From NCBI GenBank assembly GCA_020848035.1, contig JADLAX010000054.1, positions 1 through 64,000 on the forward strand: a DNA stretch of 64,000 nucleotides, in the 5' to 3' direction. The DNA is from Anaerolineae bacterium (GTDB lineage: Bacteria > Chloroflexota > Anaerolineae > Promineifilales > Promineifilaceae). Made by a program: the position numbers and the translations under genes. Under the pieces are notes generated by a model. That model saw only the letters and a list, made by a program, of their open reading frames with translations. It was not told the origin of the DNA and ran no database searches. Every line of letters begins with the position of its first letter. The stretch's first letter is position 1. Positions 46,292-57,890 of the stretch are shown here, piece by piece.

Positions 46292-46320
46292 TTGACAAAC
46301 AAACGCGAACCGGGTACACT
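46292..46320 (+). promoter_or_regulatory. Promoter of the LolD/FtsX exporter operon
   Basis: TTGACA (46292-46297), a 17-base spacer and TACACT (46315-46320). A second TTGACA starts at 46281, and an AT-rich dyad (TATATAAACAATATA) lies just upstream as a possible operator. Bases 46007-46265 hold nothing I recognise except one ACGGCCGT at about 46197. Confidence 0.7.
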
Positions 46321-46409
46321 GTGTCTACATTTACAAAAAGGGTTTGAAGTGGGAGCCACAGCCCAATCCGCAGGGGCCTTCACGCAATCAAAGTAAAAAG
46401 GAGCTTGGC

Positions 46410-47255
46410 ATGAGCAACAATATCATTATTCGGGCCAAAGATGTGCAAAAAACCTACAACACCGGCAAAGTCATCGTGAATGCTTTGCGGGGGCTGGATT
46501 TAGAAGTGAAGCAAGGCGAGATGGTGGCCATCATGGGGCCGTCGGGCTGTGGCAAGACCACGCTGCTGAACTCGCTCTCCGGGCTGGATGCCATTGACGA
46601 GGGGGTGATTGAGATAGACGGCCGTAATCTGGCCAAAATGAGCGACAAAGAACGCACCGCTTACCGCGCCGCTAACATGGGCTTTGTCTTCCAGTTCTAC
46701 AACCTGCTGCCCGTCCTCACCGCCGCTGAAAACGTGGAAATGCCCCTCCTGCTCGACTATCAACGCCGCATTAAACCCAAAGAAGCCCGCAAAATGGCCC
46801 TAGAAGCGCTGGCCGCCGTCGGTTTGGCCGACCAGATTGACCAACGCCCCACCGAACTTTCTGGCGGGCAGCAGCAGCGTGTCACCATCGCCCGCGCTCT
46901 GGTCAACAATCCAGCCATCGTCTGGGCCGACGAGCCAACCGGTGACCTGGACAGCACCACCTCCCAAGAAATCATGGATCTGATGCGCCGCCTGAACCGT
47001 GAAAATGGCCAGACCTTTGTCATCGTCACCCACTCGCAAGAGATTGGCGACCAGTGCGACCGCATTGTGTGGATGAAAGATGGCGTGGTTGTGTCCGACA
47101 CGCAAACCCAGAGCGCCGAGGTAGCCGCAAATGGCCACGCCAATGGGAACGGTCACACCAACGGCCACGGCAATGGCCATACCAATGGGCACAGCAAAGA
47201 TGTAGCCATTCGCGAAACCCTGGTCCCAGAACTGCAAACCATGAGCGCCAACTAA
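46410..47255 (+). CDS. ABC transporter ATP-binding protein, LolD/MacB type, with an NGH-rich tail
   Basis: 281 residues from ATG 46410, behind AAGGAG. Walker A is GPSGCGKTT, signature LSGGQQQRVTIARAL, Walker B VWADEPTGDLDS and switch His in VTHSQEIG. It would power the FtsX-like permease encoded next. After the ATPase core a tail (about 238-262) repeats Asn-Gly-His (NGHANGNGHTNGHGNGH). This is absent from ordinary family members and could bind metal ions. Confidence 0.92.
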   Translation: MSNNIIIRAKDVQKTYNTGKVIVNALRGLDLEVKQGEMVAIMGPSGCGKTTLLNSLSGLDAIDEGVIEIDGRNLAKMSDKERTAYRAANMGFVFQFYNLLPVLTAAENVEMPLLLDYQRRIKPKEARKMALEALAAVGLADQIDQRPTELSGGQQQRVTIARALVNNPAIVWADEPTGDLDSTTSQEIMDLMRRLNRENGQTFVIVTHSQEIGDQCDRIVWMKDGVVVSDTQTQSAEVAANGHANGNGHTNGHGNGHTNGHSKDVAIRETLVPELQTMSAN

Positions 47256-47257
47256 CC

Positions 47258-47310
47258 AGTAATCGGTAAACCGTAATCGGCGAACAGTAACTGACCACCG
47301 ATTACCAAAA
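47258..47310. repeat. Palindromic repeat, family B, degenerate
   Basis: CAGTAATCGGTAAACCGTAATCGG faces CACCGATTACCA. It separates the ATPase and permease genes of one operon. Confidence 0.7.
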
Positions 47311-47323
47311 ACGGAACACCCCT

Positions 47324-50300
47324 ATGAATACCATCTTTGGCATACCTGCCGACACACTCATGTACACCCTGCTGGGGCTGCTGGGCCTCATCTTTTTGGG
47401 CGTTGCTTTTACCGCCCTGCGCTACCCGCTGCCTTTCCGCCTGGGCGTGCGCAACATTCCGCGCCGCAAAAGCCAGACGCTGCTCATCGTGGTCGGGCTG
47501 GCCCTGTCTACCCTCATCATCACCAGCGCCCTGGGCATTGGCGACACCGTCGATTACTCGGTGAAAGTGGAAGTTTACGACGATTTGGGGGCGATTGATG
47601 AAGAAATTAGCCCCACGCTGCTGGAGGCCAGCGGCGGTTTTAGCTTTAGCGCCACGCCCAACAGCGACACTGACCAGACGCAGTGGTTCGATGCGGCCGT
47701 TACGGCCGATCTCGCCGCGCTGGTAGACGGGGAAACGATTGACGGCGCTGTACCGGTCGTCGTGCAAACCTTGCCGGTACTGAACAGTGAGAATAATTTG
47801 TCGGAAGCGGCCGTTTCCATTCGCGGTATCGGTGAAATTACCGGCGACGGGCTGGCCCTGCCCGCCGGGTTTGACAACCTGGCTGAAGACGAAGTGCTGG
47901 TCAATGCCTCCCTGGCCGAAGCGCTAGACGTAACCGCCGGTGACGAACTGCTGCTGGTGAAAGGCATCCCGACCCCGTTCACCGCCGCCGCCATTGTGCC
48001 CGACGGCGAACTGGCCGGGGGCAGCGCAGCGGTGATTCTGCCGCTGGCTGAGGCGCAAACGTTTTTTGAGCAGGCTGGGCAGATTACGGCCGTTCTCATC
48101 TCCAACGTGGGTGACCGGGAAAGTGGCGTGACCCTCACTGACGACGCTGTGAGCCGACTGGAAGCCGCATCTGGCGACCTGGTGGTCAACGCCGTCAAGG
48201 CCGACCAGCTCGAAGCCGCCGCCAGCAGCGCCGAATTTATCACCACCCTCTTTGTCACCTTCGGCACCTTCTCCATCTTTAGCGGCATTTTGCTCATCTT
48301 TCTCATCTTTTCCGTGCTGGCCGCCGAGCGCAAATCGGAGCTGGGCATGAGCCGCGCCGTTGGTTTGCAGCGCAGCGACCTGATTCGCCAATTTGTCAGC
48401 GAAGGGCTGGCCTACAACTTTTTGGCCTCCGTCATTGGCGCGCTGTTGGGCGTGGGGGCGGCGCTGCTGCTGGCCCAAGCGATCGGCAGCCTGCTGGCCA
48501 GCAGTTCGCTCAACATCATCCCCCGCGTCAGCCTGCGCTCCGCACTGATTGGCTACAGCCTGGGGCTGGTGATCACCTTTGTCACCGTCAGCATTTCCGC
48601 CATTCGCATCAGCCGGGTGAACATCATCGCCGCCATTCGCGACCTGAACCTGCCCACCCTGCCCCGCGAGAGCCAGTGGACGCTGTTTTTACGGCCGTTC
48701 CTCGTCTGGCGCGCCGCCCTGAGCAAAGCGGGCAAAGGCAACCTGCGTGAAGCGTTCCGCCTTTTTGTGCTGGCTGGCCCCAAGGCCGTGCTCAACTTTT
48801 GGGGCGGCTTGTTCGCCCGCGGCCCCGTCCTGCTGGCGCTGGGCTACGCCTTTGCCTACGTCGGCGTCAACGTGGCCGAACAGATTGGCGTCTACGCCCT
48901 GGGCGTGTCGCTGTTCATCATCGGCATCGGCCAGCTGGGTCACTGGCTGCGCCTGCCCGACCGGCTCGCCTATTCCTTCGTCGGCCTGGGCCTCATCCTC
49001 TACTGGGCATTGCCCACGCGCAGCGCGGGCGCATTGGCCGACCTGGGCAGCAACCCCGGCGACTTTTTCATCAGCGGCATGTTCCTGGTGGGCGGCGCGA
49101 TTGTGCTCTTCCTCTACAATGCCGACGCGCTGCTGAACCTTTTTGCCGGGCTGTTGGGCCGCTTTGGCCGCCTGCTGCCGGTGGCCCGCGTCTCCATCGC
49201 CTACCCGGTGATGAGCAAAGGGCGCACCGCCACCACCCTGGCGATGTTCAGCCTGATCATTTTTACGCTGGTGAGTACCACCACCATCACCAACACCTTC
49301 AGCAACTTTTTGGACCCGATCAGCGGCAGCGGCGATTACGACGTGCTGGTGCAGGCCAATCCGTTTAATCCGGTGGGCGTGGCCGATTTGGAAACGGCCG
49401 TTACCGACCTCGCCGCCGCCGGTGAAATGGACGAACCGCAAGCCATCGCCGCCACCATCTTTGCCCCCGTCCAGGCGCAGAGCCCGGAGATGGACAATGC
49501 GGCCAGCTACGTCATCAACGGCGTGGATGAGGCGTTTTTTGCTACCCACCGGCTGGAATTGGGCACCTGGGCCGAAGGGTATGAGAGTGCCGAGGCAGTG
49601 TGGACGGCCGTTCAGACCGACCCCAGCCTCATTCTCATCGACGACTTTTCGATTGACCGGGGCGGCGACCCCACCGCCCAGCGCAACGACGACGCCTTTG
49701 CCGTCAACGCCATCAGCGCCTCGGCTGATACCTTCGAACCGGTCACCATCAGCCTGACCGGGGCCGACGGCACGGCGCACGACTTCACCGTGATTGGCGT
49801 CATCAGCTCCGCGCCCAACTTCTTTGGCGCGACGATGAGCGCCGAAGCCGCGGCCACGCTGGGGTATGACCAGCCCACCCGCTTCCTGCTGCGCCTGCCC
49901 GAAGGCAGCGACGCCCGCACCGCCGCCAACGCCATCGAAGGCGAATTTAGCCGCAGCGGGCTGCAAACCTCGCTGCCCAAAGAGCAGCTGGAAGCCAGCC
50001 GCGCCTCGGTGCGCAGCATCTTCTACCTCATCCAGGGCTTCATTGGCCTGGGGCTGCTCATCGGCATTGCTGCGCTCGGTGTGGTGACCATCCGCGCCGT
50101 GGTGGAGCGCCGCCAGCAGATTGGTGTGCTGCGGGCCATCGGCTTCAGCCAGGGCATGGTGCAAAACGTGTTCCTGTTTGAAGGGGCGTTTGTGTCCGGC
50201 CTGGCCACGGTGATTGGCTACGGCCTGGCGCTGACCTTTGCCTACAACCTGTACTTGCAGGTGGCGGCCGACCAGGGGCTGGCGTTCCTGCCGCCGTGGG

Positions 50301-50413
50301 CGACGCTGGGCGCTATCGGCGTGGTGATTGTGGTCACCAGCCTGCTCACCGCCTGGCTGCCCGCCCGCGCCACGTCGCAAGTGGTCATTGCCGACGCGCT
50401 GCGATACGAGTAA
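47324..50413 (+). CDS. Large FtsX/MacB-type ABC transporter permease
   Basis: 1029 residues. A first helix and a long extracytoplasmic domain are followed by an FtsX core (SIFSGILLIFLIFSVLAAERKSELGMSRAVGLQ, about 325-460). A middle block of about seven helices, a second extracytoplasmic domain and a second FtsX core (VVERRQQIGVLRAIGFSQGMV, about 905-1020) come next. The duplicated-core layout is common in exporters of lipids, peptides or antibiotics. It pairs with the ATPase just upstream. Substrate unknown. Confidence 0.9.
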   Translation: MNTIFGIPADTLMYTLLGLLGLIFLGVAFTALRYPLPFRLGVRNIPRRKSQTLLIVVGLALSTLIITSALGIGDTVDYSVKVEVYDDLGAIDEEISPTLLEASGGFSFSATPNSDTDQTQWFDAAVTADLAALVDGETIDGAVPVVVQTLPVLNSENNLSEAAVSIRGIGEITGDGLALPAGFDNLAEDEVLVNASLAEALDVTAGDELLLVKGIPTPFTAAAIVPDGELAGGSAAVILPLAEAQTFFEQAGQITAVLISNVGDRESGVTLTDDAVSRLEAASGDLVVNAVKADQLEAAASSAEFITTLFVTFGTFSIFSGILLIFLIFSVLAAERKSELGMSRAVGLQRSDLIRQFVSEGLAYNFLASVIGALLGVGAALLLAQAIGSLLASSSLNIIPRVSLRSALIGYSLGLVITFVTVSISAIRISRVNIIAAIRDLNLPTLPRESQWTLFLRPFLVWRAALSKAGKGNLREAFRLFVLAGPKAVLNFWGGLFARGPVLLALGYAFAYVGVNVAEQIGVYALGVSLFIIGIGQLGHWLRLPDRLAYSFVGLGLILYWALPTRSAGALADLGSNPGDFFISGMFLVGGAIVLFLYNADALLNLFAGLLGRFGRLLPVARVSIAYPVMSKGRTATTLAMFSLIIFTLVSTTTITNTFSNFLDPISGSGDYDVLVQANPFNPVGVADLETAVTDLAAAGEMDEPQAIAATIFAPVQAQSPEMDNAASYVINGVDEAFFATHRLELGTWAEGYESAEAVWTAVQTDPSLILIDDFSIDRGGDPTAQRNDDAFAVNAISASADTFEPVTISLTGADGTAHDFTVIGVISSAPNFFGATMSAEAAATLGYDQPTRFLLRLPEGSDARTAANAIEGEFSRSGLQTSLPKEQLEASRASVRSIFYLIQGFIGLGLLIGIAALGVVTIRAVVERRQQIGVLRAIGFSQGMVQNVFLFEGAFVSGLATVIGYGLALTFAYNLYLQVAADQGLAFLPPWATLGAIGVVIVVTSLLTAWLPARATSQVVIADALRYE

Positions 50414-50442
50414 GACCGTTTAGACAGCAAAAGTTAATATGA

Positions 50443-50486
50443 GAACGGCCGTTCCCCTGATTTCAGAGGAACGGCCGTTTTTCTTT
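50443..50486 (+). terminator. Intrinsic terminator built from ACGGCCGT motifs
   Basis: AACGGCCGTTCC pairs exactly with GGAACGGCCGTT, with an imperfect extension and a TTTTTCTTTT tail. Confidence 0.9.
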
Positions 50487-50509
50487 TGGTAACCCGGTAT
50501 CCCGTACAA

Positions 50510-50546
50510 GGGCAGACACGGGGGCAGACACGGGGGTCTGCCCCTA
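50510..50546. repeat. GGGGCAGACACGG repeat, family G-like
   Basis: Two tandem copies of GGGGCAGACAC, then the complement GTCTGCCCCTA. It lies in the 283-base gap before hsp20. Confidence 0.8.
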
Positions 50547-50696
50547 CTGGCAAACATTTGCCGTTGCATACACATTTTTTACCTTCTTTTTATCTATTTC
50601 TTACAGACGGCCGTCACAATAAAAAACAACCTGCTTCACCAACTTGAAGCAGAAAATGAACGAGAAAACGTATCTAAAATTTTTAGGAGGTATACC

Positions 50697-51167
50697 ATGA
50701 ACACAATGATCCGTTGGAATCCATTTGGTGAAATGGCCCGAATGCGCAATGAGATTGACCGGCTGTTCGAAGATGCCTTCAGTGCCCCAGCTGGCACGTG
50801 GGAGCGCAACGCTGTGTGGGGCTTCCCGCTGGACGTGACCGAAAACGACGACACTTTTACGGTGAAAGCGGCCGTTCCCGGCATGAACCCCGAAGATTTA
50901 GACATCACCATCAGCGACAACGTGCTCACCATCAAGGGTGAGACCCACTCGGAAGAGAATCGGGAAGAGGAAAAGGTGCACCTGCGCGAGCGCCGTTTTG
51001 GCAGCTTCATGCGCAGCATCAGCCTGCCCACGCCGGTTGAGTCGGACAATGTAAACGCTACCTATGAAAACGGCGTCCTCACGCTCAACATCCCCAAAGC
51101 CGAAGCCGTCAAGCCCAAACGCATTGCGGTAAAGGCGGGCAATGGGGCCACCGTGGTTGAAGGCTAA
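50697..51167 (+). CDS. Small heat-shock protein, Hsp20/alpha-crystallin family
   Basis: 156 residues. The alpha-crystallin domain (about 40-140) contains FPLDVTENDDTFTVKAAVPG, LTIKGETHSEE, and the closing YENGVLTLNIPKAEA with its conserved GVL/N pattern. It holds unfolding proteins in a soluble state. AGGAGG lies six bases before the ATG. It is transcribed separately from dnaK, with a terminator in between; no CIRCE operator is visible. Confidence 0.97.
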   Translation: MNTMIRWNPFGEMARMRNEIDRLFEDAFSAPAGTWERNAVWGFPLDVTENDDTFTVKAAVPGMNPEDLDITISDNVLTIKGETHSEENREEEKVHLRERRFGSFMRSISLPTPVESDNVNATYENGVLTLNIPKAEAVKPKRIAVKAGNGATVVEG

Positions 51168-51198
51168 CCTCACCAACATCGCCAACTGAACACTTTTG

Positions 51199-51236
51199 CA
51201 GGCGCTGGAACTACTGTCTCCAGCGCCTGTTTTTGT
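51199..51236 (+). terminator. Intrinsic terminator after hsp20
   Basis: CAGGCGCTGGA and its exact complement surround a 9-base loop, followed by TTTTTGTG. Confidence 0.93.
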
Positions 51237-51428
51237 GAACGGCCGTTCCGCCTACCCCACCCTGAATCAGCAGCGCAAATGTTTCTCTAACGGCCGTCTT
51301 ACACAAATCATATGCAGATTGGGCACAATACCCTACAGATTTTTTTTACATAAGAAATCAACCAAACCCTAACAAAAAACGAACATTCGATGCGACAAGA
51401 TCGAAATTTGTACTGAGAGGAGCATAAC

Positions 51429-53324
51429 ATGAGCAAGATTATTGGTATCGACTTAGGCACAACCAACTCGGTTGTCAGCGTGATGGAAGGTGGCGACGCC
51501 GTCGTCATTCCATCCGCCGAGGGTGGCAACACCACCCCCTCCATCGTGGCCTTCAACAAAAAAGGGGAGCGTCTGGTTGGCCAGACGGCCAAACGACAGG
51601 CGGTGGTGAATCCCGACAACACCGTTTACTCCGTCAAGCGCCTGATGGGCCGCCGGATTGATTCTGATGAAACAAAGCGCACCAAAAACATGGTGCCGTA
51701 TGAAATTGTCGGTGGGCCGCAGCAAGACGCCCGCGTCAACATTCCTGTGGTAGATAAAACCTATTCGCCGCAGGAAATCTCGGCCTTCATTCTGCAAAAA
51801 CTCAAGCGAGATGCCGAAGCGTACCTGGGCAGCAATGTGACCCAGGCGGTCATCACCGTGCCCGCGTACTTCAACGACAGCCAGCGCCAGGCAACCAAAG
51901 ATGCCGGTAAAATCGCTGGCCTGGAAGTGCTGCGCATCATCAACGAGCCAACGGCCGCGGCCCTGGCTTACGGGCTGGACAAAAAAGAAGACCAGACCAT
52001 TCTGGTGTTTGACCTGGGTGGCGGTACCTTCGACGTCTCTGTGCTGGAAGTGGGCGACGGCGTGGTGGAAGTGAAAGCTACCAACGGCGACACCCATCTG
52101 GGTGGTGACGACTGGGATGAGCGTATTGTGACCTGGATGATTGAAGAATTCCGCAAAGACCAGGGCATTGACCTGAGCCAGGACCGCCAGGCATTGCAGC
52201 GGCTGCGCGAAGCGGCCGAAAAAGCCAAAATTGAGCTGTCGTCCTTGATGCAGACTGAACTGAACCTGCCCTTCATCACCGCCGACGCCAACGGCCCGAA
52301 GCATTTGCAGCTGACGCTGACCCGCGCCAGGTTCGAGCAGTTAACCGAGGACCTGGTCCAGCGCTGCCGTGGCCCGTTCGAGAAAGCCCTGGCAGACGCC
52401 AACATGTCGGCCAAGGAGATCAACGAAGTGGTGCTGGTGGGTGGTTCGACCCGTATGCCGATGATTCAGGAGCTGGTGCAGAACCTGACCAACAAAGCAC
52501 CCAACAAGAGCGTGAACCCGGATGAGGTTGTGGCTTTAGGCGCGGCGATTCAGGGTGGCGTGCTGGCGGGCGACGTCAAAGACGTACTGCTGCTGGACGT
52601 GACGCCGCTGAGCCTGGGTCTGGAGACGCTGGGTGGCGTGATGACCCCGCTGATTCCGCGCAACACAACCATCCCCACCCGCAAGACCGAGGTGTTTAGC
52701 ACGGCCGAAGATAACCAAACGGCCGTTGACGTGCACGTCTTGCAGGGTGAGCGGCCAATGGCCAAAGACAACAAAACGCTGGGCATGTTCCGCCTGGACG
52801 GAATTCCGTCGGCACCGCGCGGTTTGCCGCAAATTGAGGTAACATTCGACATTGATGCCAACGGCATTCTGGATGTCACCGCCAAGGACAAGGCGACCGG
52901 CAAGGAACAGAAGATTCAGATCACCGCCTCGACCAATCTGTCTGAATCTGAAGTGGAAAGCATGGTCAACGCCGCCAAGCAGCACGAAGCGGAAGACGCC
53001 AGGCTGCGCGAGCTGATTCAGGCGCGCAACCAGGCTGATCAGATGATTTACGCCACGGAAAAGAGCCTGAACGAGCTGGGTGACAAAGTGAACGAAGGTG
53101 AAAAGAGCCGCATCGAAGGGATGATTGCTGAACTGAAAACGGCCGTTACCAGCGAAGACACCGCCCGTATCAACACCCTGACCGAGCAGCTGCAGCAAGC
53201 CAGCTACGCCCTGAGCCAGCAGCTCTACCAGAACCAGGGCCAGCCGGGCAGCAACGGCCGTAATGGTCATGGCGGCCAGGAAAACCCGGATGACGTCGTC
53301 GAAGGCGAATTCCAGGAGATGTAA
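51429..53324 (+). CDS. dnaK: Chaperone DnaK (Hsp70)
   Basis: 631 residues, full length. It starts MSKIIGIDLGTTNSVVSVMEGGD. The ATPase domain has VPAYFNDSQRQATKDAGKIA and IFDLGGGTFDVS (here VFDLGGGTFDVS). The substrate domain begins near DVTPLSLGLETLGG, and the helical lid ends GEFQEM. AGGAG precedes the ATG. It is followed by a DnaJ-type partner gene, but neither grpE nor hrcA is present in this window. Confidence 0.99.
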   Translation: MSKIIGIDLGTTNSVVSVMEGGDAVVIPSAEGGNTTPSIVAFNKKGERLVGQTAKRQAVVNPDNTVYSVKRLMGRRIDSDETKRTKNMVPYEIVGGPQQDARVNIPVVDKTYSPQEISAFILQKLKRDAEAYLGSNVTQAVITVPAYFNDSQRQATKDAGKIAGLEVLRIINEPTAAALAYGLDKKEDQTILVFDLGGGTFDVSVLEVGDGVVEVKATNGDTHLGGDDWDERIVTWMIEEFRKDQGIDLSQDRQALQRLREAAEKAKIELSSLMQTELNLPFITADANGPKHLQLTLTRARFEQLTEDLVQRCRGPFEKALADANMSAKEINEVVLVGGSTRMPMIQELVQNLTNKAPNKSVNPDEVVALGAAIQGGVLAGDVKDVLLLDVTPLSLGLETLGGVMTPLIPRNTTIPTRKTEVFSTAEDNQTAVDVHVLQGERPMAKDNKTLGMFRLDGIPSAPRGLPQIEVTFDIDANGILDVTAKDKATGKEQKIQITASTNLSESEVESMVNAAKQHEAEDARLRELIQARNQADQMIYATEKSLNELGDKVNEGEKSRIEGMIAELKTAVTSEDTARINTLTEQLQQASYALSQQLYQNQGQPGSNGRNGHGGQENPDDVVEGEFQEM

Positions 53325-53332
53325 AATTTCGT

Positions 53333-53399
53333 AGGGGCGAGGCAGGTGGCCTTCATTCCTCGCCAGACAAACCAACATTTCCCCACCTGCCTCGCCCCT
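53333..53399. repeat. Inverted repeat, family G (AGGGGCGAGGCAGGTGG)
   Basis: AGGGGCGAGGCAGGTGG and its exact 17-base complement are separated by 33 bases. It almost fills the gap between dnaK and the DnaJ-type gene. Confidence 0.9.
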
Positions 53400-53417
53400 C
53401 CCAATTAGGAAGGGCCA

Positions 53418-54380
53418 ATGGACTACAAGGATTATTACAGCATCCTCGGCGTGTCAAAAACCGCCAGCCAGGATGAAATCAAAAAAGCATACCGCAAACT
53501 GGCCCGCAAGTATCACCCGGACTTAAACAAGGATGATCCGCAGGCAGAGCAGCGCTTCAAAGACCTCAACGAGGCCAACGAAGTGCTGTCTGATGCCGAA
53601 AAGCGGAAGATGTACGACCAGTTTGGCTCGCAGTGGCAGCAGTACCAGCGCGCGGGCGGCCGCCCCGATGACTTTTGGAGCCAATGGGGCGCGCAGCAAG
53701 GTTTTGGTGGTCGCGGCCAGGCTCGCACCGTCAACCCCGAGCAGTTTGAACAGATGTTTGGCGGCAGCGGCGGCTTTTCGGACTTTTTCGAAGCGCTGTT
53801 TGGCCAGATGGGCGGCCGAACGGCAGGCGGCCAGCAGGTCAACTACAGCGACATTTTTGGCCAGCAGGGCCAATCGCTCCGGCGCAGCCGCGATGTGGAG
53901 CACATGATCGAAATCTCGCTGACGGAAGCGTTTTATGGCACCAGCCGCACGATTCAGTGGGAGGACGGCCGTTCCATTGAAGCCAAAATTCCGCGCGGAG
54001 TCAAAACCGGCTCCCGCGTCCGGCTAAGTGGCCAGGGTCAGGATGGCGGGCATCTTTATTTAAGTATCAAAGTGCAGGCAGACAAACAATTTGAGCGGGA
54101 TGAGGATGATTTGAAAACGGCCGTGCCCGTCGATCTCTACACCGCCATCCTGGGCGGCCAGATTGACGTCGCCACCATCGACAAAACGGTCAAACTGACC
54201 ATCCCCGCCGGAACCGCCAACGGCAAACAGTTCCGCCTGCGCGGTTTAGGCATGCCCACGCTAAAAAATCCCGAGGAGCGGGGAAACCTTTACGCCACCG
54301 TCGCGGTGCAGTTACCCACCCACCTCAGCGATGAAGAAAGAGAACTGTTTGAAAAATTACGAAAACTCCGAGAAACGTGA
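53418..54380 (+). CDS. DnaJ-type co-chaperone, CbpA class
   Basis: 320 residues. The J domain (1-70) has the HPD motif in KYHPDLNKDD. A Gly/Phe-containing segment (about 75-155) and two beta-sandwich domains follow (VKTGSRVRLSGQGQDGGHLYLSI and GKQFRLRGLGMPTLKN). The zinc-finger repeats of true DnaJ are missing, so this is the CbpA class. It would stimulate DnaK ATP hydrolysis. It lies 93 bases after dnaK and 63 before clpB on the same strand. Confidence 0.93.
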   Translation: MDYKDYYSILGVSKTASQDEIKKAYRKLARKYHPDLNKDDPQAEQRFKDLNEANEVLSDAEKRKMYDQFGSQWQQYQRAGGRPDDFWSQWGAQQGFGGRGQARTVNPEQFEQMFGGSGGFSDFFEALFGQMGGRTAGGQQVNYSDIFGQQGQSLRRSRDVEHMIEISLTEAFYGTSRTIQWEDGRSIEAKIPRGVKTGSRVRLSGQGQDGGHLYLSIKVQADKQFERDEDDLKTAVPVDLYTAILGGQIDVATIDKTVKLTIPAGTANGKQFRLRGLGMPTLKNPEERGNLYATVAVQLPTHLSDEERELFEKLRKLRET

Positions 54381-54388
54381 TCACCCTG

Positions 54389-54417
54389 GTAGGGGCGACC
54401 CGGCGGGTCGCCCCTAC
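54389..54417. repeat. Inverted repeat, family G (GTAGGGGCGACCC)
   Basis: GTAGGGGCGACCC and its exact complement surround a 3-base loop. It lies between the CbpA-type gene and clpB. Confidence 0.9.
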
Positions 54418-54443
54418 AAATCATGTTCGCGGGGGAGGCAAGC

Positions 54444-57044
<2,601 letters not shown>

Positions 57045-57047
57045 TCG

Positions 57048-57150
57048 CCGGGGGCTGAAGCCCCAGGCTAGTTATGGAAGCCTCTCCGAGGCTGCTTTAG
57101 CCCCTGCGGGGCTTTCATAACTAGCCGGGCCGTTCACGGCTCGGCGGGCA
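57048..57150. repeat. REP-like element, left of the transposase gene
   Basis: A compound element containing GGGGCTGAAGCCCC, GCTAGTTATGGAAGCC, GCTTTCATAACTAGCCGGGC and GTTCACGGCTCGGCGGG. The GCTAGTTATG/CATAACTAGC arms pair. The same string, in the same orientation, recurs at 57612. Confidence 0.88.
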
Positions 57151-57165
57151 TGGCAAACCAAATCT

Positions 57166-57588
57166 TCACACGCCCACATCCGCCTCTTCAATTCTCTCCA
57201 AAGCAAGCCACAAATCACTTTTAGCATGATGCTCCCGCTGATTCAAGACATACGCCACCACGCGGGGCAGCGCTTTTTTGCTCAGTGAAAAAACGCCATA
57301 ACCATCTTGCCAGTAAAGCGAGCTGTCAAAACCTTTTTGATGGTTTACCCAATGTGAACTGGCACCCTTTAACTGCCCTACAAAATTTGCAACCGAAAGT
57401 GTGGGTGGAATAGAAGCCACAACGTGAATATGCTCTTCCATGCCGCCCACCGCATGAAAAATACCTCCTAATGAAATAGTTTTACCGCGTAAATAGTTGT
57501 GAAGCGCAGGCTCTAACCCAGGAGTTATAAGAAGGTCGCGGCCTTTAGTGGCCCAAACGATGTGGTAGTAGAGTTGCCAATATGCCAT
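57166..57588 (-). CDS. REP-associated tyrosine transposase (IS200/IS605 TnpA-like)
   Basis: 140 residues of the Y1 HUH transposase fold. MAYWQLYYHIVWATKGR opens the family; the HUH metal motif is HIHV (residues about 52-55). The catalytic tyrosine is in the C-terminal helix VVAYVLNQREHH. Members of this type (RAYTs) act on REP sequences, and near-identical REP-like elements flank this gene on both sides. It appears intact. Confidence 0.9.
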   Translation of the reverse strand: MAYWQLYYHIVWATKGRDLLITPGLEPALHNYLRGKTISLGGIFHAVGGMEEHIHVVASIPPTLSVANFVGQLKGASSHWVNHQKGFDSSLYWQDGYGVFSLSKKALPRVVAYVLNQREHHAKSDLWLALERIEEADVGV

Positions 57589-57611
57589 TTTCCCTCCTGA
57601 TTACACGATAG

Positions 57612-57703
57612 ACTGAAGCCCACCGCTAGTTTTGGAAGCCCCACAGGGGCTATGCTCAGCCCTTGGGCTTTCATAACTAGCCGGGCCGTTACGGCTCGGC
57701 GGA
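57612..57703. repeat. REP-like element, right of the transposase gene
   Basis: GCTAGTTTTGGAAGCCCC ... GGCTTTCATAACTAGCCGGG and CGTTACGGCTCGGCGG repeat the element at 57048 in the same orientation, with a shorter middle. Confidence 0.88.
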
Positions 57704-57770
57704 CTGGTACGACGCGAACAAATTACAATAGAGAACTGAAGGCGTCAATAGGTTGAATTTCCAAAATGTA

Positions 57771-57802
57771 AAACGGCTAACACCGCGCGGTGTTAGCCGT
57801 TT
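57771..57802. repeat. Perfect 32-base palindrome
   Basis: AAACGGCTAACACCGC joined directly to its exact complement, with no loop. It lies in the gap between the transposase unit and the DUF2062 gene; it could be an operator, terminator or resolution site. Confidence 0.7.
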
Positions 57803-57890
57803 ACGTTTCTAGCCACAGCGTCAGGTTGGCACGGGGATGGCGTATGGTTTCAGTCCATTACCCTTGCTGTCATATGGCTAAACTACAAGT

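Noticed and set aside
48689..50380. 563-residue open frame antisense to the FtsX-type permease
   Set aside because: No domain, no ribosome site, and the permease frame is convincing.
50490..51428. CIRCE operator (TTAGCACTC-N9-GAGTGCTAA) before hsp20 or dnaK
   Set aside because: Looked for and not seen, so HrcA control cannot be claimed.
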